Of a stretch of DNA of 15,448 bases, positions 8,689-15,448 are shown one piece after another. Both the position numbers and the translations under genes were made by a program. This DNA is from an uncultured Bacteroidota bacterium (GTDB taxonomy: Bacteria; Bacteroidota; Bacteroidia; Chitinophagales; Chitinophagaceae). The DNA is taken from the NCBI GenBank assembly GCA_903933995.1, contig CAIZMD010000158.1, positions 1 to 15,448 of the forward strand, given 5' to 3'. Positions within the stretch are counted from its first letter, which is position 1; each line of letters begins with the position of its first letter. The notes under the pieces were generated by a model. It made no database searches, had not been told where the DNA came from, and worked only from the letters and a program-made list of their open reading frames with translations.

Positions 8689-9819
8689 TTAGGATTTAAG
8701 TTCGTGTTCGCTTTGTTTGCCTTCATCTTCCAAATTGCGAATCAGCTTTTTCTTTTTGATATTAGTCATTACTGCATGACCCGCTAGCGCTGCACCTGTA
8801 ACACCCAATGCTACTTTACCAAATGTATCTGCATTGGCCTCAATACCAAATCCTGCAAAAGATGAAGCCCTATCATACAAGCGACCATTATCCCAATAAT
8901 TCTCCTCACTGCAACCAATACAACCGTGACCAGATTGAATAGGGAAGCTGGTTCCATTATTCCATTTCATTACGCCACAAGCGTTATAGGTAGAAGGTCC
9001 CTTACACCCCACTTTGTACAAACAATATCCTTTTCTTGCATTGGCATCGTCAAAACTTTCTACATACAAACCTGCATCATAGAAAGGTCTGCGATAACAA
9101 GTATCATGCACACGTTTGCTATAGAAAGCCTTAGGACGGCCCAAACCATCTAGCTCAGGTATCCGATCAAATGTGACTAAGTGTACAATCACACCTGCCA
9201 TCACTTCTCCAATTGGAGGACAACCAGGAACTTTAATCACTGGTTTACCTTTCACTAATTTGTGAATTGGTGTTGCTCCAGTTGGATTAGGTTTAGCTGC
9301 TTGAACACAACCATTACTAGCGCAACTACCCCATGCAATAATGGCTTTAGCACCTTCAGCAGCTTCTTCTAAAATCTGCAGAGAAGTTTTACCACCAATC
9401 ATACAATAAACGCCATCGGCACCCATGGGTACACTACCCTCTACACATAATATGTATTCACCCTTGTATTTCTTCATGGTATTCTGCATGGCTTCTTCTG
9501 CTTGGAATCCAGAAGCGGCCATGAGTGTTTCAGTATAATCAAGGGAAATTTTATCTAACAAGATATCAGCCACTATCGGGTGCGAAGACCTGATAAAACT
9601 TTCACTACAGCAGGTGCATTCTTGAAAATGCAGCCAGATTACAGGCACTCTTGGTTTAGTCTCCAGCGCTTGGGCCACTTGGCCGATAGCTGAATTTTCC
9701 AGTCCAATAAATGCTGTCATCATGCTTACAAATTGTAGAAAATCGCGGCGGCTATAGCCTTTGCGTTCCACTTCCTCGTAATAGGTTGGTTGTTTTGTTG
9801 GGACAAGCTCGTTAGACAT
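8689..9819 (-). CDS. hyaA: [NiFe] hydrogenase small subunit, oxygen-tolerant (group 1d-like), Tat-exported
   Basis: This encodes 376 residues carrying the electron relay from the active site. SRRDFLQF at 23-30 is a twin-arginine signal, with cleavage near AQA-LETKPR after residue 51. Counting from there, cluster ligands fall at the E. coli Hyd-1 numbers plus 51. The proximal set is Cys68, 70, 71, 166, 171 and 200 (motifs ECTCC, WGSCASNGC, PGCPP). The distal set is His238, Cys241, 266 and 272. The medial set is Cys281, 300 and 303 with Pro293. Cys70 and Cys171 are the two extra cysteines that, with the other four, bind a [4Fe-3S] cluster and mark oxygen-tolerant enzymes. A C-terminal hydrophobic helix (about 332-352) followed by IKKKK anchors the protein to the membrane and HyaC. 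This is the first gene of the minus-strand operon, below the tandem palindromes. Confidence 0.97.
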   Translation of the reverse strand: MSNELVPTKQPTYYEEVERKGYSRRDFLQFVSMMTAFIGLENSAIGQVAQALETKPRVPVIWLHFQECTCCSESFIRSSHPIVADILLDKISLDYTETLMAASGFQAEEAMQNTMKKYKGEYILCVEGSVPMGADGVYCMIGGKTSLQILEEAAEGAKAIIAWGSCASNGCVQAAKPNPTGATPIHKLVKGKPVIKVPGCPPIGEVMAGVIVHLVTFDRIPELDGLGRPKAFYSKRVHDTCYRRPFYDAGLYVESFDDANARKGYCLYKVGCKGPSTYNACGVMKWNNGTSFPIQSGHGCIGCSEENYWDNGRLYDRASSFAGFGIEANADTFGKVALGVTGAALAGHAVMTNIKKKKLIRNLEDEGKQSEHELKS

Positions 9820-9850
9820 AAAGGTTGGTTTAAAAGTAAATAGGCAAGCA

Positions 9851-9857
9851 CAAATTA
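9851..9857 (-). promoter_or_regulatory. Possible -7 element of the hya promoter
   Basis: On the minus strand TAATTTG resembles the Bacteroidota -7 box TAnnTTTG with one base fewer in the spacer. It would start transcription about 27 nt before the hyaA ATG and place palindrome 1 close to -41. A competing candidate is TACTTTTA at 9831-9838, also on the minus strand, which would leave a leader of only a few bases. Neither has a well-spaced -33 TTTG, as expected for an activator-dependent promoter. This is a weak prediction. Confidence 0.3.
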
Positions 9858-9878
9858 GATTTGTCCAAAGCCTTTCTT

Positions 9879-9894
9879 TATGATAGTTATCATA
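9879..9894. promoter_or_regulatory. FNR/CRP-type palindrome 1 in the divergent hya-hyp promoter region
   Basis: TATGATAGTTATCATA consists of perfect 7-bp arms around a 2-bp centre. Its core ATGAT-N4-ATCAT has the layout of the FNR consensus TTGAT-N4-ATCAA. It lies upstream of the possible hya -7 box by a distance that puts its centre near -41, the position used by class II activators. The regulator itself is not in the window. Confidence 0.6.
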
Positions 9895-9901
9895 GTGAAT
9901 G

Positions 9902-9915
9902 ATGATTTAAATCAT
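9902..9915. promoter_or_regulatory. FNR/CRP-type palindrome 2 in the divergent hya-hyp promoter region
   Basis: ATGATTTAAATCAT is a perfect 14-bp palindrome with the same ATGAT-N4-ATCAT core as palindrome 1. The two centres are 22 bp apart, about two helical turns, so bound dimers would lie on the same face of the DNA. It sits about 33 bp before the centre of the possible -7 box of the plus-strand (hyp) promoter. Confidence 0.6.
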
Positions 9916-9937
9916 GTTTTTGGGCAAGTGGATTGAA

Positions 9938-9945
9938 TACTTTTA
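9938..9945 (+). promoter_or_regulatory. Possible -7 element of the hyp operon promoter
   Basis: TACTTTTA matches the Bacteroidota -7 box TAnnTTTG at seven of eight positions. A start about seven bases downstream would give a leader of roughly 17 nt before the ATG at 9967. The only TTTG upstream (9919-9922) is 15 bp away, shorter than the usual -33 spacing. That fits a promoter needing an activator at palindrome 2. Weak prediction. Confidence 0.3.
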
Positions 9946-9966
9946 ATCAACTTAAAAGCATCCCAT

Positions 9967-10158
9967 ATGAAGAAAATCTCATGCCTACTTGCAGCAAGCT
10001 TACCTTTTTTAGCATTTGCCCATCCTGGCCACGGCGGTTCTGATGGATATACCATTATCCATTATTTTAGTGAACCACAACACGCCATCATTTCATTAGC
10101 AGTAATGGCTGCCGCGATAGTACTGATTGTAAGAGAAAGAAATAAAAGAAAGGCCTAA
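9967..10158 (+). CDS. Small exported membrane protein with HPGHGG N-terminus, HupE-like front end
   Basis: This encodes 63 residues. A signal peptide (1-18, ending AFA) is followed directly by HPGHGGSDGYTIIHYFSEPQH (19-39). One hydrophobic helix (about 40-55) and a basic tail RERNKRKA come next, so the predicted topology is a short periplasmic segment, a single membrane span and a cytoplasmic end. Cleavage after Ala18 would expose an N-terminal His; His22, His32 and His39 are also in the short outer segment, which suggests metal binding. The HPGH start after the signal is also typical of HupE/UreJ nickel permeases, but the remaining helices of that family are absent. It is the first gene of the hyp operon, 9 bp before hypA. 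A role in nickel uptake or metal handling is inference only; the protein is otherwise unrecognised. Confidence 0.75.
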   Translation: MKKISCLLAASLPFLAFAHPGHGGSDGYTIIHYFSEPQHAIISLAVMAAAIVLIVRERNKRKA

Positions 10159-10167
10159 TAGCTACTC

Positions 10168-10509
10168 ATGCACGAACTATCCATTGTCATGGGTATTGTA
10201 GACCTAGCCACCAAACAAGCATTAGCAAATGGTGCCATTCACATTGAAGAAATAGAACTAGAAATTGGTTGTCTTTCCGGAATAGAAATGGACTCATTTG
10301 AATTTGCATGGAAACAAGGTATTAGGAATAGTATGTTAGAACATGCTGTAAGACATATACACAGAACAGCTGGAAAAGCCCTATGTGTGGATTGTGACAC
10401 GGTATTCCCTTTGCAGCAACTATTTGATAGTTGCCCCAATTGTAATGGACACCTTCTTTCTATTATAAGTGGAAAGGAGTTAAAAGTAAAATCTTTGGTA
10501 TTACCTTAA
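10168..10509 (+). CDS. hypA: Hydrogenase nickel-incorporation protein HypA
   Basis: This encodes 113 residues, the usual family length. HypA binds nickel and passes it with HypB to the large-subunit precursor in the cytoplasm. The N-terminal MHELSIV carries the nickel ligand His2, so the start must be at 10168. The zinc site is formed by two CxxC pairs, Cys73/Cys76 (CVDC) and Cys89/Cys92 (CPNC). The sequence IEEIELEIGCLSGIEMDSFEFAW between them and the N-terminus is typical of the family. It lies 9 bp after the small HPGHGG protein gene and 21 bp before hypB, consistent with one transcript. Confidence 0.97.
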   Translation: MHELSIVMGIVDLATKQALANGAIHIEEIELEIGCLSGIEMDSFEFAWKQGIRNSMLEHAVRHIHRTAGKALCVDCDTVFPLQQLFDSCPNCNGHLLSIISGKELKVKSLVLP

Positions 10510-10530
10510 ATCAACTTAAATTAAATAACC

Positions 10531-11274
10531 ATGTGTGCAACTTGCGGATGCGGCCCCACTGACCATCATCATAGCCACGATCATGGCCATTCCCTGGGCA
10601 ATGAACAGAATACGGGAAAAAAAATTGTTACAGTAGAACAGGATATTCTACAAGAAAACAACCTATTGGCACAACGCAATCGGGGATTTTTTGAAGGCAG
10701 GAATATTCTTTCTTTAAACTTGGTGAGTTCACCCGGTTCAGGGAAAACAACCTTACTGGAACGTACTTTAACGGACCTAAAAGGACAATTGGAATTTGCT
10801 GTGATTGAAGGTGACCAGCAAACCGCCAATGATGCCGATAGGATTAATGCAACAGGTACCAAAGTAACTCAGATCAATACCGGAAAAGGTTGTCATTTAG
10901 ACGCTCATATGGTTTTGCATGCTGTTCAAGGCATGAAACTGAAACCTGACTCAGTACTCTTTATTGAAAATGTAGGCAACCTTGTTTGCCCAGCCATGTT
11001 TGACTTGGGTGAAAGCGAGCGCGTAGTAGTAATTAGCGTTACCGAAGGAGACGATAAACCCTTGAAATATCCAGATATGTTTCATAGTTCCACCCTCTGT
11101 ATTATCAATAAAATTGACCTACTACCCTATGTCAATTTTAAAGTGGAAAAAGCTAAGGAATATGCCAGGAAAATTAATCCTAACTTAGAGATCATTGAGC
11201 TTAGTTGTACCAGTGGAGCGGGTTTAGAAACCTGGTATGACTGGCTGAAAAGCAAAGTGCTCTTGCCTGTTTAA
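10531..11274 (+). CDS. hypB: Hydrogenase nickel-incorporation GTPase HypB
   Basis: This encodes 247 residues of a SIMIBI-class GTPase that drives nickel delivery with HypA. The N-terminus MCATCGC has the CxxCGC high-affinity nickel motif (Cys2, Cys5, Cys7), followed by a short histidine-rich stretch (His12-14, 16, 18, 20) that could store nickel. The G domain shows the P-loop SSPGSGKTT (66-74), IEGDQQT (92-98) and NKID (193-196). Cys121-His122 and Cys153 match the second, GTP-dependent metal site at the dimer interface. The start is fixed by the Cys motif. It is 10 bp from hypF. Confidence 0.97.
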   Translation: MCATCGCGPTDHHHSHDHGHSLGNEQNTGKKIVTVEQDILQENNLLAQRNRGFFEGRNILSLNLVSSPGSGKTTLLERTLTDLKGQLEFAVIEGDQQTANDADRINATGTKVTQINTGKGCHLDAHMVLHAVQGMKLKPDSVLFIENVGNLVCPAMFDLGESERVVVISVTEGDDKPLKYPDMFHSSTLCIINKIDLLPYVNFKVEKAKEYARKINPNLEIIELSCTSGAGLETWYDWLKSKVLLPV

Positions 11275-11284
11275 ACCATCTAAA

Positions 11285-13612
11285 ATGCCTGTTTACCATA
11301 TTCATATCAACGGTTTGGTACAGGGTGTGGGATTCCGGCCAACGGTTCATCAGTTGGCCATTCAAATGGGAATAGATGGTTGGGTAAGAAACGGCAGTGA
11401 TGGGGTACATATTCTTTGCAAAACCAATGAAGAAAATGCAAAGGTTTTTTACCAGCATTTATTGCAAAACCCTCCTGGAAATGCCATCATCAGCAAACAC
11501 CAATTTGAATTAGCACAAGAGGATTGTGACCAAGGTTTCCACATTGTACCTAGTACTAATGAGCAACATGCCAATATGATGCTCACCCCAGATTTGGCAC
11601 CCTGTGACCATTGTCGCAAAACTATTGCCAGTGCAGACAATAGAAGACATTTATATGCATTCACCACTTGCTTGCAGTGTGGACCAAGATATAGTATTAC
11701 AAAATCATTACCCTATGATCGTGCTAATACCAGTATGGCAGATCTTAACCAATGTCCAGTTTGTTTAGAAGAATATGATCAAGTAACCAATCATCGGCAT
11801 CATAGCCAAACCAATAGTTGCAAACACTGTGCCATACAAATGCACTTATACAATGAACAACTAACAGAAATTCCTTGCGTACAGGATCAAATACCGTCTA
11901 CTTTAGCCAAGCTAATTCAAGAAGGTAAGATCCTTGCTATAAAAGCTGTTGGTGGATATTTATTAGTTTGTGATGCAGCCAACAAAGAAGCAATAGCTAC
12001 ATTAAGAAAAAGAAAGCATCGCCCCAGCAAACCTTTTGCCTTACTCTATGCAGATATAGAAATGCTGCAAGCAGATTTATCTATTAACACAACTGAACTG
12101 AGTGCCCTAAAAGACAAATCTGCACCAATAGTGCTATGTAACATCAAAAATTATCCAGAAAACAATTTGGATCTAGAAGGAATTGCACCAGGGCTATCTA
12201 GATTAGGTGCTATGCTACCAGCTTCTCCCCTGTTACAATTGCTGGCCAATTGTTTTGGCAAACCCATGGTAGCAACCAGTGGCAATTTGAGTGGATCACC
12301 CATTTTATACCAAGACCAAAAAGCAAAAGAATGGTTAATGGATATTGCCGACTATCTGTTGACTTATGACCGCGAAATATTGGCGCCACAAGACGATAGC
12401 CTAATTCAATTTAGTAGCAGAGGACAAAAAATCATATTGAGAAGAAGTAGAGGACTGGCTCCTAATTTTTACCCCATCAATTTTGAGCAAGACCATCAAA
12501 AAATCCTTGCTATGGGTGCTGAACTCAAATCTAGTTTTGCCATTGCCACAGGGGAACAAATTTTTGTAAGTCAGTTCTTAGGAGACCAACAGTCCTTAGA
12601 ATCACAATTGGCTTTTGAAGACACATTACAACAAGTTTCAGCGCTTTTAAATTTTGAGCCCTCCAAGATTCTAATAGACCAACACCCTGGCTATCAGGTT
12701 GCTGAAAATGGAAGAAAGAAAGGCCTGCAAAAACAATGCCCTGTCATAAGTATCCAACACCATGAAGCGCATTTTGCTGCTGTATTAGCAGAAAATAAAC
12801 TCCTAGATAATTCGGAACCAGTATTAGGTTTTATCTGGGATGGAGCGGGTTACGGACATGATGGTCAAGTCTGGGGAGGTGAAGTGTTTTTGTATGACCA
12901 AGGAAGTATACATCGCGCAGCACACTTGGCTTATTTTCCACAAATTTTGGGTAACAAAATGAATAAGGAACCTAGATTAAGTGCTTTAAGTATTTTAAAG
13001 GATTTTCCTTTGGCTCAAAAAAATATTCGTAAACATTTTACAGATACAGAATGGCAATTTTACCAACAGTTGTTGTCAAAACCCATAGAGGTTCAAACAA
13101 GTAGTATGGGAAGATTGATAGACGCAGTAGCTTGTATACTAGGCCTTGTTCCTGTTTCAGGCTTTGAAGGGGAGGCTGCCATGCAATTGGAATCTTTGGC
13201 CAACAAATGTCCCTATCCTTCCTATGATGCATATCACCTTCCCATTGCACATGGCATTATTGACTGGCGTCCATTAATACAAGAGATTTTGCATGACTGG
13301 CAACAAAAAGAACCCAATGAAATCATTGCTTGGAAGTTTTTTTACTCATTGGCCAAAGCCATTGCAAAAATTAGTGGCCATTTCTTTATTGACAAACTAG
13401 CCTTTAGTGGTGGCGTATTTCAGAATGCAGTTTTAACTGACTTAATCATGGAGCAATTACAACAAAAAAGGGCTTTGTTTTTTCACCAACAATTGAGTCC
13501 CAATGATGAATGCATTTCACTTGGTCAATTGGCCTGGCATAGCAGATTTTACCAAAAAGAACCTGCATTAGAAAAACAGTCATCCTTTAAATATTTAACG
13601 GAACAATCCTAA
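11285..13612 (+). CDS. hypF: Carbamoyltransferase HypF
   Basis: This encodes 775 residues, full length for HypF, which uses carbamoyl phosphate and ATP to load a carbamoyl group onto the C-terminal Cys of HypE for cyanide synthesis. The N-terminal acylphosphatase domain (about 1-90) has GLVQGVGFRP (10-19). The zinc-finger region has four CxxC pairs at Cys107/110, 129/132, 157/160 and 179/182, the first two separated by 18 residues as is usual. A YrdC-like domain (about 200-390) includes RKRKHRPSKPFALL and ends with ILRRSRGLAP. The C-terminal Kae1-like domain has QHHEAHFAAV (491-500) with the metal-binding histidines and AFSGGVFQN near the end. All domains look intact. It lies 10 bp from each neighbour. 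Confidence 0.97.
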   Translation: MPVYHIHINGLVQGVGFRPTVHQLAIQMGIDGWVRNGSDGVHILCKTNEENAKVFYQHLLQNPPGNAIISKHQFELAQEDCDQGFHIVPSTNEQHANMMLTPDLAPCDHCRKTIASADNRRHLYAFTTCLQCGPRYSITKSLPYDRANTSMADLNQCPVCLEEYDQVTNHRHHSQTNSCKHCAIQMHLYNEQLTEIPCVQDQIPSTLAKLIQEGKILAIKAVGGYLLVCDAANKEAIATLRKRKHRPSKPFALLYADIEMLQADLSINTTELSALKDKSAPIVLCNIKNYPENNLDLEGIAPGLSRLGAMLPASPLLQLLANCFGKPMVATSGNLSGSPILYQDQKAKEWLMDIADYLLTYDREILAPQDDSLIQFSSRGQKIILRRSRGLAPNFYPINFEQDHQKILAMGAELKSSFAIATGEQIFVSQFLGDQQSLESQLAFEDTLQQVSALLNFEPSKILIDQHPGYQVAENGRKKGLQKQCPVISIQHHEAHFAAVLAENKLLDNSEPVLGFIWDGAGYGHDGQVWGGEVFLYDQGSIHRAAHLAYFPQILGNKMNKEPRLSALSILKDFPLAQKNIRKHFTDTEWQFYQQLLSKPIEVQTSSMGRLIDAVACILGLVPVSGFEGEAAMQLESLANKCPYPSYDAYHLPIAHGIIDWRPLIQEILHDWQQKEPNEIIAWKFFYSLAKAIAKISGHFFIDKLAFSGGVFQNAVLTDLIMEQLQQKRALFFHQQLSPNDECISLGQLAWHSRFYQKEPALEKQSSFKYLTEQS

Positions 13613-13622
13613 ATCTACCAAT

Positions 13623-13889
13623 ATGTGCTTAGCCATTCCAGGAAAAATCATTGCCATTACAGAACAACTAGACGAGACTTTTAGAAAAGGAAAAGTTTCT
13701 TTTGGTGGCATCATGAAAGAAATCAATTTATTCATGGTTCCAGAAGCCAAAATTGGAGATTATGTATTGGTTCACGTGGGTGTGGCCATTAATGTGGTAG
13801 ATGAAGAGGAAGCAAAAAAAACCTTCAACTACCTAAAGCAAATGGGCGAAGTAGAGGAATTAGAATCACCAGATTCAACAAATTTATAA
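13623..13889 (+). CDS. hypC: Hydrogenase assembly chaperone HypC
   Basis: This encodes 88 residues. HypC binds the iron being dressed with CN and CO, together with HypD, and carries it to the large subunit. MCLAIPGKI gives the essential Cys2 exposed after Met removal, so the start is certain. His51 in the VHVGVAI segment is the second conserved residue. The C-terminal part (KKTFNYLKQM) forms the usual helix, followed by an acidic tail. The gene is 10 bp after hypF and 8 bp before hypD. Its closeness to hypD matches the stable HypC-HypD complex. Confidence 0.97.
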   Translation: MCLAIPGKIIAITEQLDETFRKGKVSFGGIMKEINLFMVPEAKIGDYVLVHVGVAINVVDEEEAKKTFNYLKQMGEVEELESPDSTNL

Positions 13890-13897
13890 ATCCAGCT

Positions 13898-15007
13898 ATG
13901 AAATTTCTAACCGAATTCAGGGACCCAGAATTAGTACATGAATATGTAGCCGAACTTCACAAGATTACTACCAAGTCTTGGACACTGATGGAAATTTGTG
14001 GTGGTCAAACCCATAGCCTAGTAAAAAATGGCCTACTAGATTTATTGCCAGAAAAAATTACCATGGTACACGGACCAGGTTGTCCAGTATGTGTTACAAG
14101 TGTAAGTGTGATTGATGAAGCCGTTTGGTTGGCTGAGCAACCCAATGTGATTCTATGTTCTTTTGGAGACATGCTCCGTGTTCCAGGAAGTAAGAAAAGT
14201 TTGCTAGAAGCAAAAGCCATTGGTGCAGATGTTAGAATACTTTATTCACCTTTAGAAGCAGTAGAAATTGCCAGAAAAAATCCAGAAAAAGAAGTGGTAT
14301 TCTTTGCCGTTGGTTTTGAAACCACGGCCCCAGCCAATGCTTTAAGTGTGATGCATGCTGCACAACAAGGCATTCTCAACTATAGTATTCTTGCCTCACA
14401 TGTTTTGGTACCACCAGCTATGGAAGCCATCTTGAGTGATGAAGCCAATACCATTGACGCTTTTCTTGCTGCCGGACATGTATGTACCATCATGGGTATG
14501 GATGAATATTATCCTGTTGCAGAAAAATATCAGATTCCCATTGTTGTCACTGGATTTGAACCCGTTGATTTGTTACAGGGTATTTTAATGGCCGTAAGAC
14601 AACTAGAGAAGGGGCAACACTTAGTAGAGAACCAATACGCTAGAAGCGTTCAAAGAGAGGGGAACAAAACGGCCCAAGCCACTATTCAAAAAGTGTTTGC
14701 TGTCAATGACCGAGTATGGAGAGGCATTGGGTCCATTCCACAAAGTGGATATGAAGTAAATGAAGCTTATAGAGCACATAATGCCAGAATCAAATTCTTT
14801 ATAGATATTCCATTTGCAGAAGAAAACAAAGAATGCATCAGTGGCGATATTATGAAGGGGCTAAAAAAGCCCAAACAATGCCCCAATTTTGGCACAAAAT
14901 GTAAACCAGAACATCCATTGGGTGCACCCATGGTCAGCAGTGAAGGAGCTTGTGCGGCTTATTATCATTATAATTTTCAGCCCGAGGAATCAGGCTCCCA
15001 CATTTAA
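13898..15007 (+). CDS. hypD: Hydrogenase iron-cofactor assembly protein HypD
   Basis: This encodes 369 residues of the scaffold on which Fe(CN)2CO is built. MEICGGQTHS has the iron-binding Cys34. GPGCPVCVTS holds Cys62 and Cys65, the thiol pair used in redox chemistry. The C-terminal domain carries four cysteines, Cys313, 328, 335 and 352, matching the [4Fe-4S] site (CISGDIMKG, QCPNFGTKC, SSEGACAAYY). The length and motif order are normal. The start at 13898 gives the expected short N-terminus before the first motif. A 46-bp gap separates it from hypE, longer than elsewhere in the operon, but no terminator is visible there. Confidence 0.97.
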   Translation: MKFLTEFRDPELVHEYVAELHKITTKSWTLMEICGGQTHSLVKNGLLDLLPEKITMVHGPGCPVCVTSVSVIDEAVWLAEQPNVILCSFGDMLRVPGSKKSLLEAKAIGADVRILYSPLEAVEIARKNPEKEVVFFAVGFETTAPANALSVMHAAQQGILNYSILASHVLVPPAMEAILSDEANTIDAFLAAGHVCTIMGMDEYYPVAEKYQIPIVVTGFEPVDLLQGILMAVRQLEKGQHLVENQYARSVQREGNKTAQATIQKVFAVNDRVWRGIGSIPQSGYEVNEAYRAHNARIKFFIDIPFAEENKECISGDIMKGLKKPKQCPNFGTKCKPEHPLGAPMVSSEGACAAYYHYNFQPEESGSHI

Positions 15008-15053
15008 ACTTAGAACTTTGTCAGAGAAACTCAATTTTCAATTATCCTGCCAC

Positions 15054-15448
15054 ATGCCAAAATTTGATTTTGACGTGATTACCATGGGTCATGGCAGTGG
15101 TGGTTTATTAACCCATCGTTTGTTGCAAAGTGGGGTTTTTGACCTACTCAAAAACAATTTACTAGACCAACAGCATGATGGTGCCATGCTTGAATTAAAT
15201 GGCCCTGTTGCATTTAGTACAGATAGCTATGTGATCTCGCCTATTTTCTTCCCGGGCGGAAATATTGGAGAATTAGCCGTCAATGGAACGGTGAATGATT
15301 TAGCTATGTGTGGTGCAGCTGCCAAATACCTATCCCTCGGTTTTATCATTGAAGAAGGGTTTTCAATGAAAGAGTTCTGGGAGGTGTTAGTGGGTATAAA
15401 AGAAGCTGCTGAAAAATCTGGAATAACTATTGTAACAGGAGATCCCAA
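15054..15448 (+). CDS. hypE: Hydrogenase maturation protein HypE, 3' end missing
   Basis: The first 131 codons are present, from the ATG at 15054 to the right edge. HypE dehydrates the carbamoyl group placed on its C-terminal Cys into thiocyanate, the source of the iron cyanides. It belongs to the PurM-like ATP-dependent family. Visible signatures are ITMGHGSGG (9-17), FSTDSYVISPIFFPGG (54-69), GELAVNGTVNDLAMCGA (72-88) and TIVTGDPK near the edge. The catalytic C-terminal Cys lies outside the window. The last complete codon but one reads Pro where I expect Thr in the usual TGDTK motif. It continues the hypABFCD operon. Confidence 0.95.
   Translation, partial: MPKFDFDVITMGHGSGGLLTHRLLQSGVFDLLKNNLLDQQHDGAMLELNGPVAFSTDSYVISPIFFPGGNIGELAVNGTVNDLAMCGAAAKYLSLGFIIEEGFSMKEFWEVLVGIKEAAEKSGITIVTGDP

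Noticed and set aside
9945..10520. The 12-mer AATCAACTTAAA occurs before the first plus-strand gene (9945-9956) and again before hypB (10509-10520).
   Set aside because: A 12-base A+T-rich match is expected by chance several times in a window this size, and no palindrome or second copy supports a site.
1..15448. CRISPR arrays, insertion sequences, tRNA or rRNA genes, riboswitches.
   Set aside because: No regularly spaced direct repeats, transposase motifs, terminal inverted repeats or conserved RNA-gene segments were seen; codon use looks uniform across the genes.

Overview
The window looks like chromosomal DNA of a member of the Bacteroidota, probably near the Chitinophagales, though the sequence cannot fix the rank. 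It is A+T-rich by eye. Start codons have no clear Shine-Dalgarno sequences. It also carries a secreted BNR/VPS10 protein, a DUF4833 protein and a LolA-like secreted protein, all common in this phylum. The central content is a complete oxygen-tolerant-type, membrane-bound [NiFe] uptake hydrogenase (group 1d by its cysteine signature) with its maturation genes.

The layout is divergent around a 147-bp intergenic region at 9820-9966. Leftward (minus strand) run hyaA (small subunit, Tat signal), hyaB (large subunit), hyaC (cytochrome b anchor) and hyaD (maturation protease). They are followed on the same strand by four envelope genes: a DUF4833 protein, a BamA/TamA-type outer-membrane barrel, a LolA-like periplasmic protein and a large BNR/VPS10 protein cut by the left edge. 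The only convincing intrinsic terminator lies after the LolA-like gene (2823-2857). Rightward (plus strand) run a 63-aa exported protein beginning HPGHGG after its signal peptide, then hypA, hypB, hypF, hypC, hypD and hypE, the last cut by the right edge.

The two arms form one system. HypF and HypE make the cyanide ligands. HypC and HypD assemble Fe(CN)2CO. HypA and HypB deliver nickel. HyaD then trims the HyaB C-terminus, and the folded HyaA-HyaB dimer is exported by the Tat signal on HyaA and docks on HyaC, which passes electrons from H2 to the quinone pool.

The points most worth a second look are: (i) two FNR-type palindromes, ATGAT-N4-ATCAT, with centres 22 bp apart in the divergent promoter region; (ii) the small HPGHGG membrane protein heading the hyp operon, which resembles the front end of HupE/UreJ; (iii) a HyaC C-terminal tail with histidines at exact five-residue spacing, partly built from a 15-bp tandem repeat; and (iv) all six proximal-cluster cysteines in HyaA, predicting a [4Fe-3S] cluster. 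No CRISPR array, insertion sequence, tRNA or rRNA was seen, and no gene-free stretch exceeds 300 bases. I found no wholly unknown multi-gene system.
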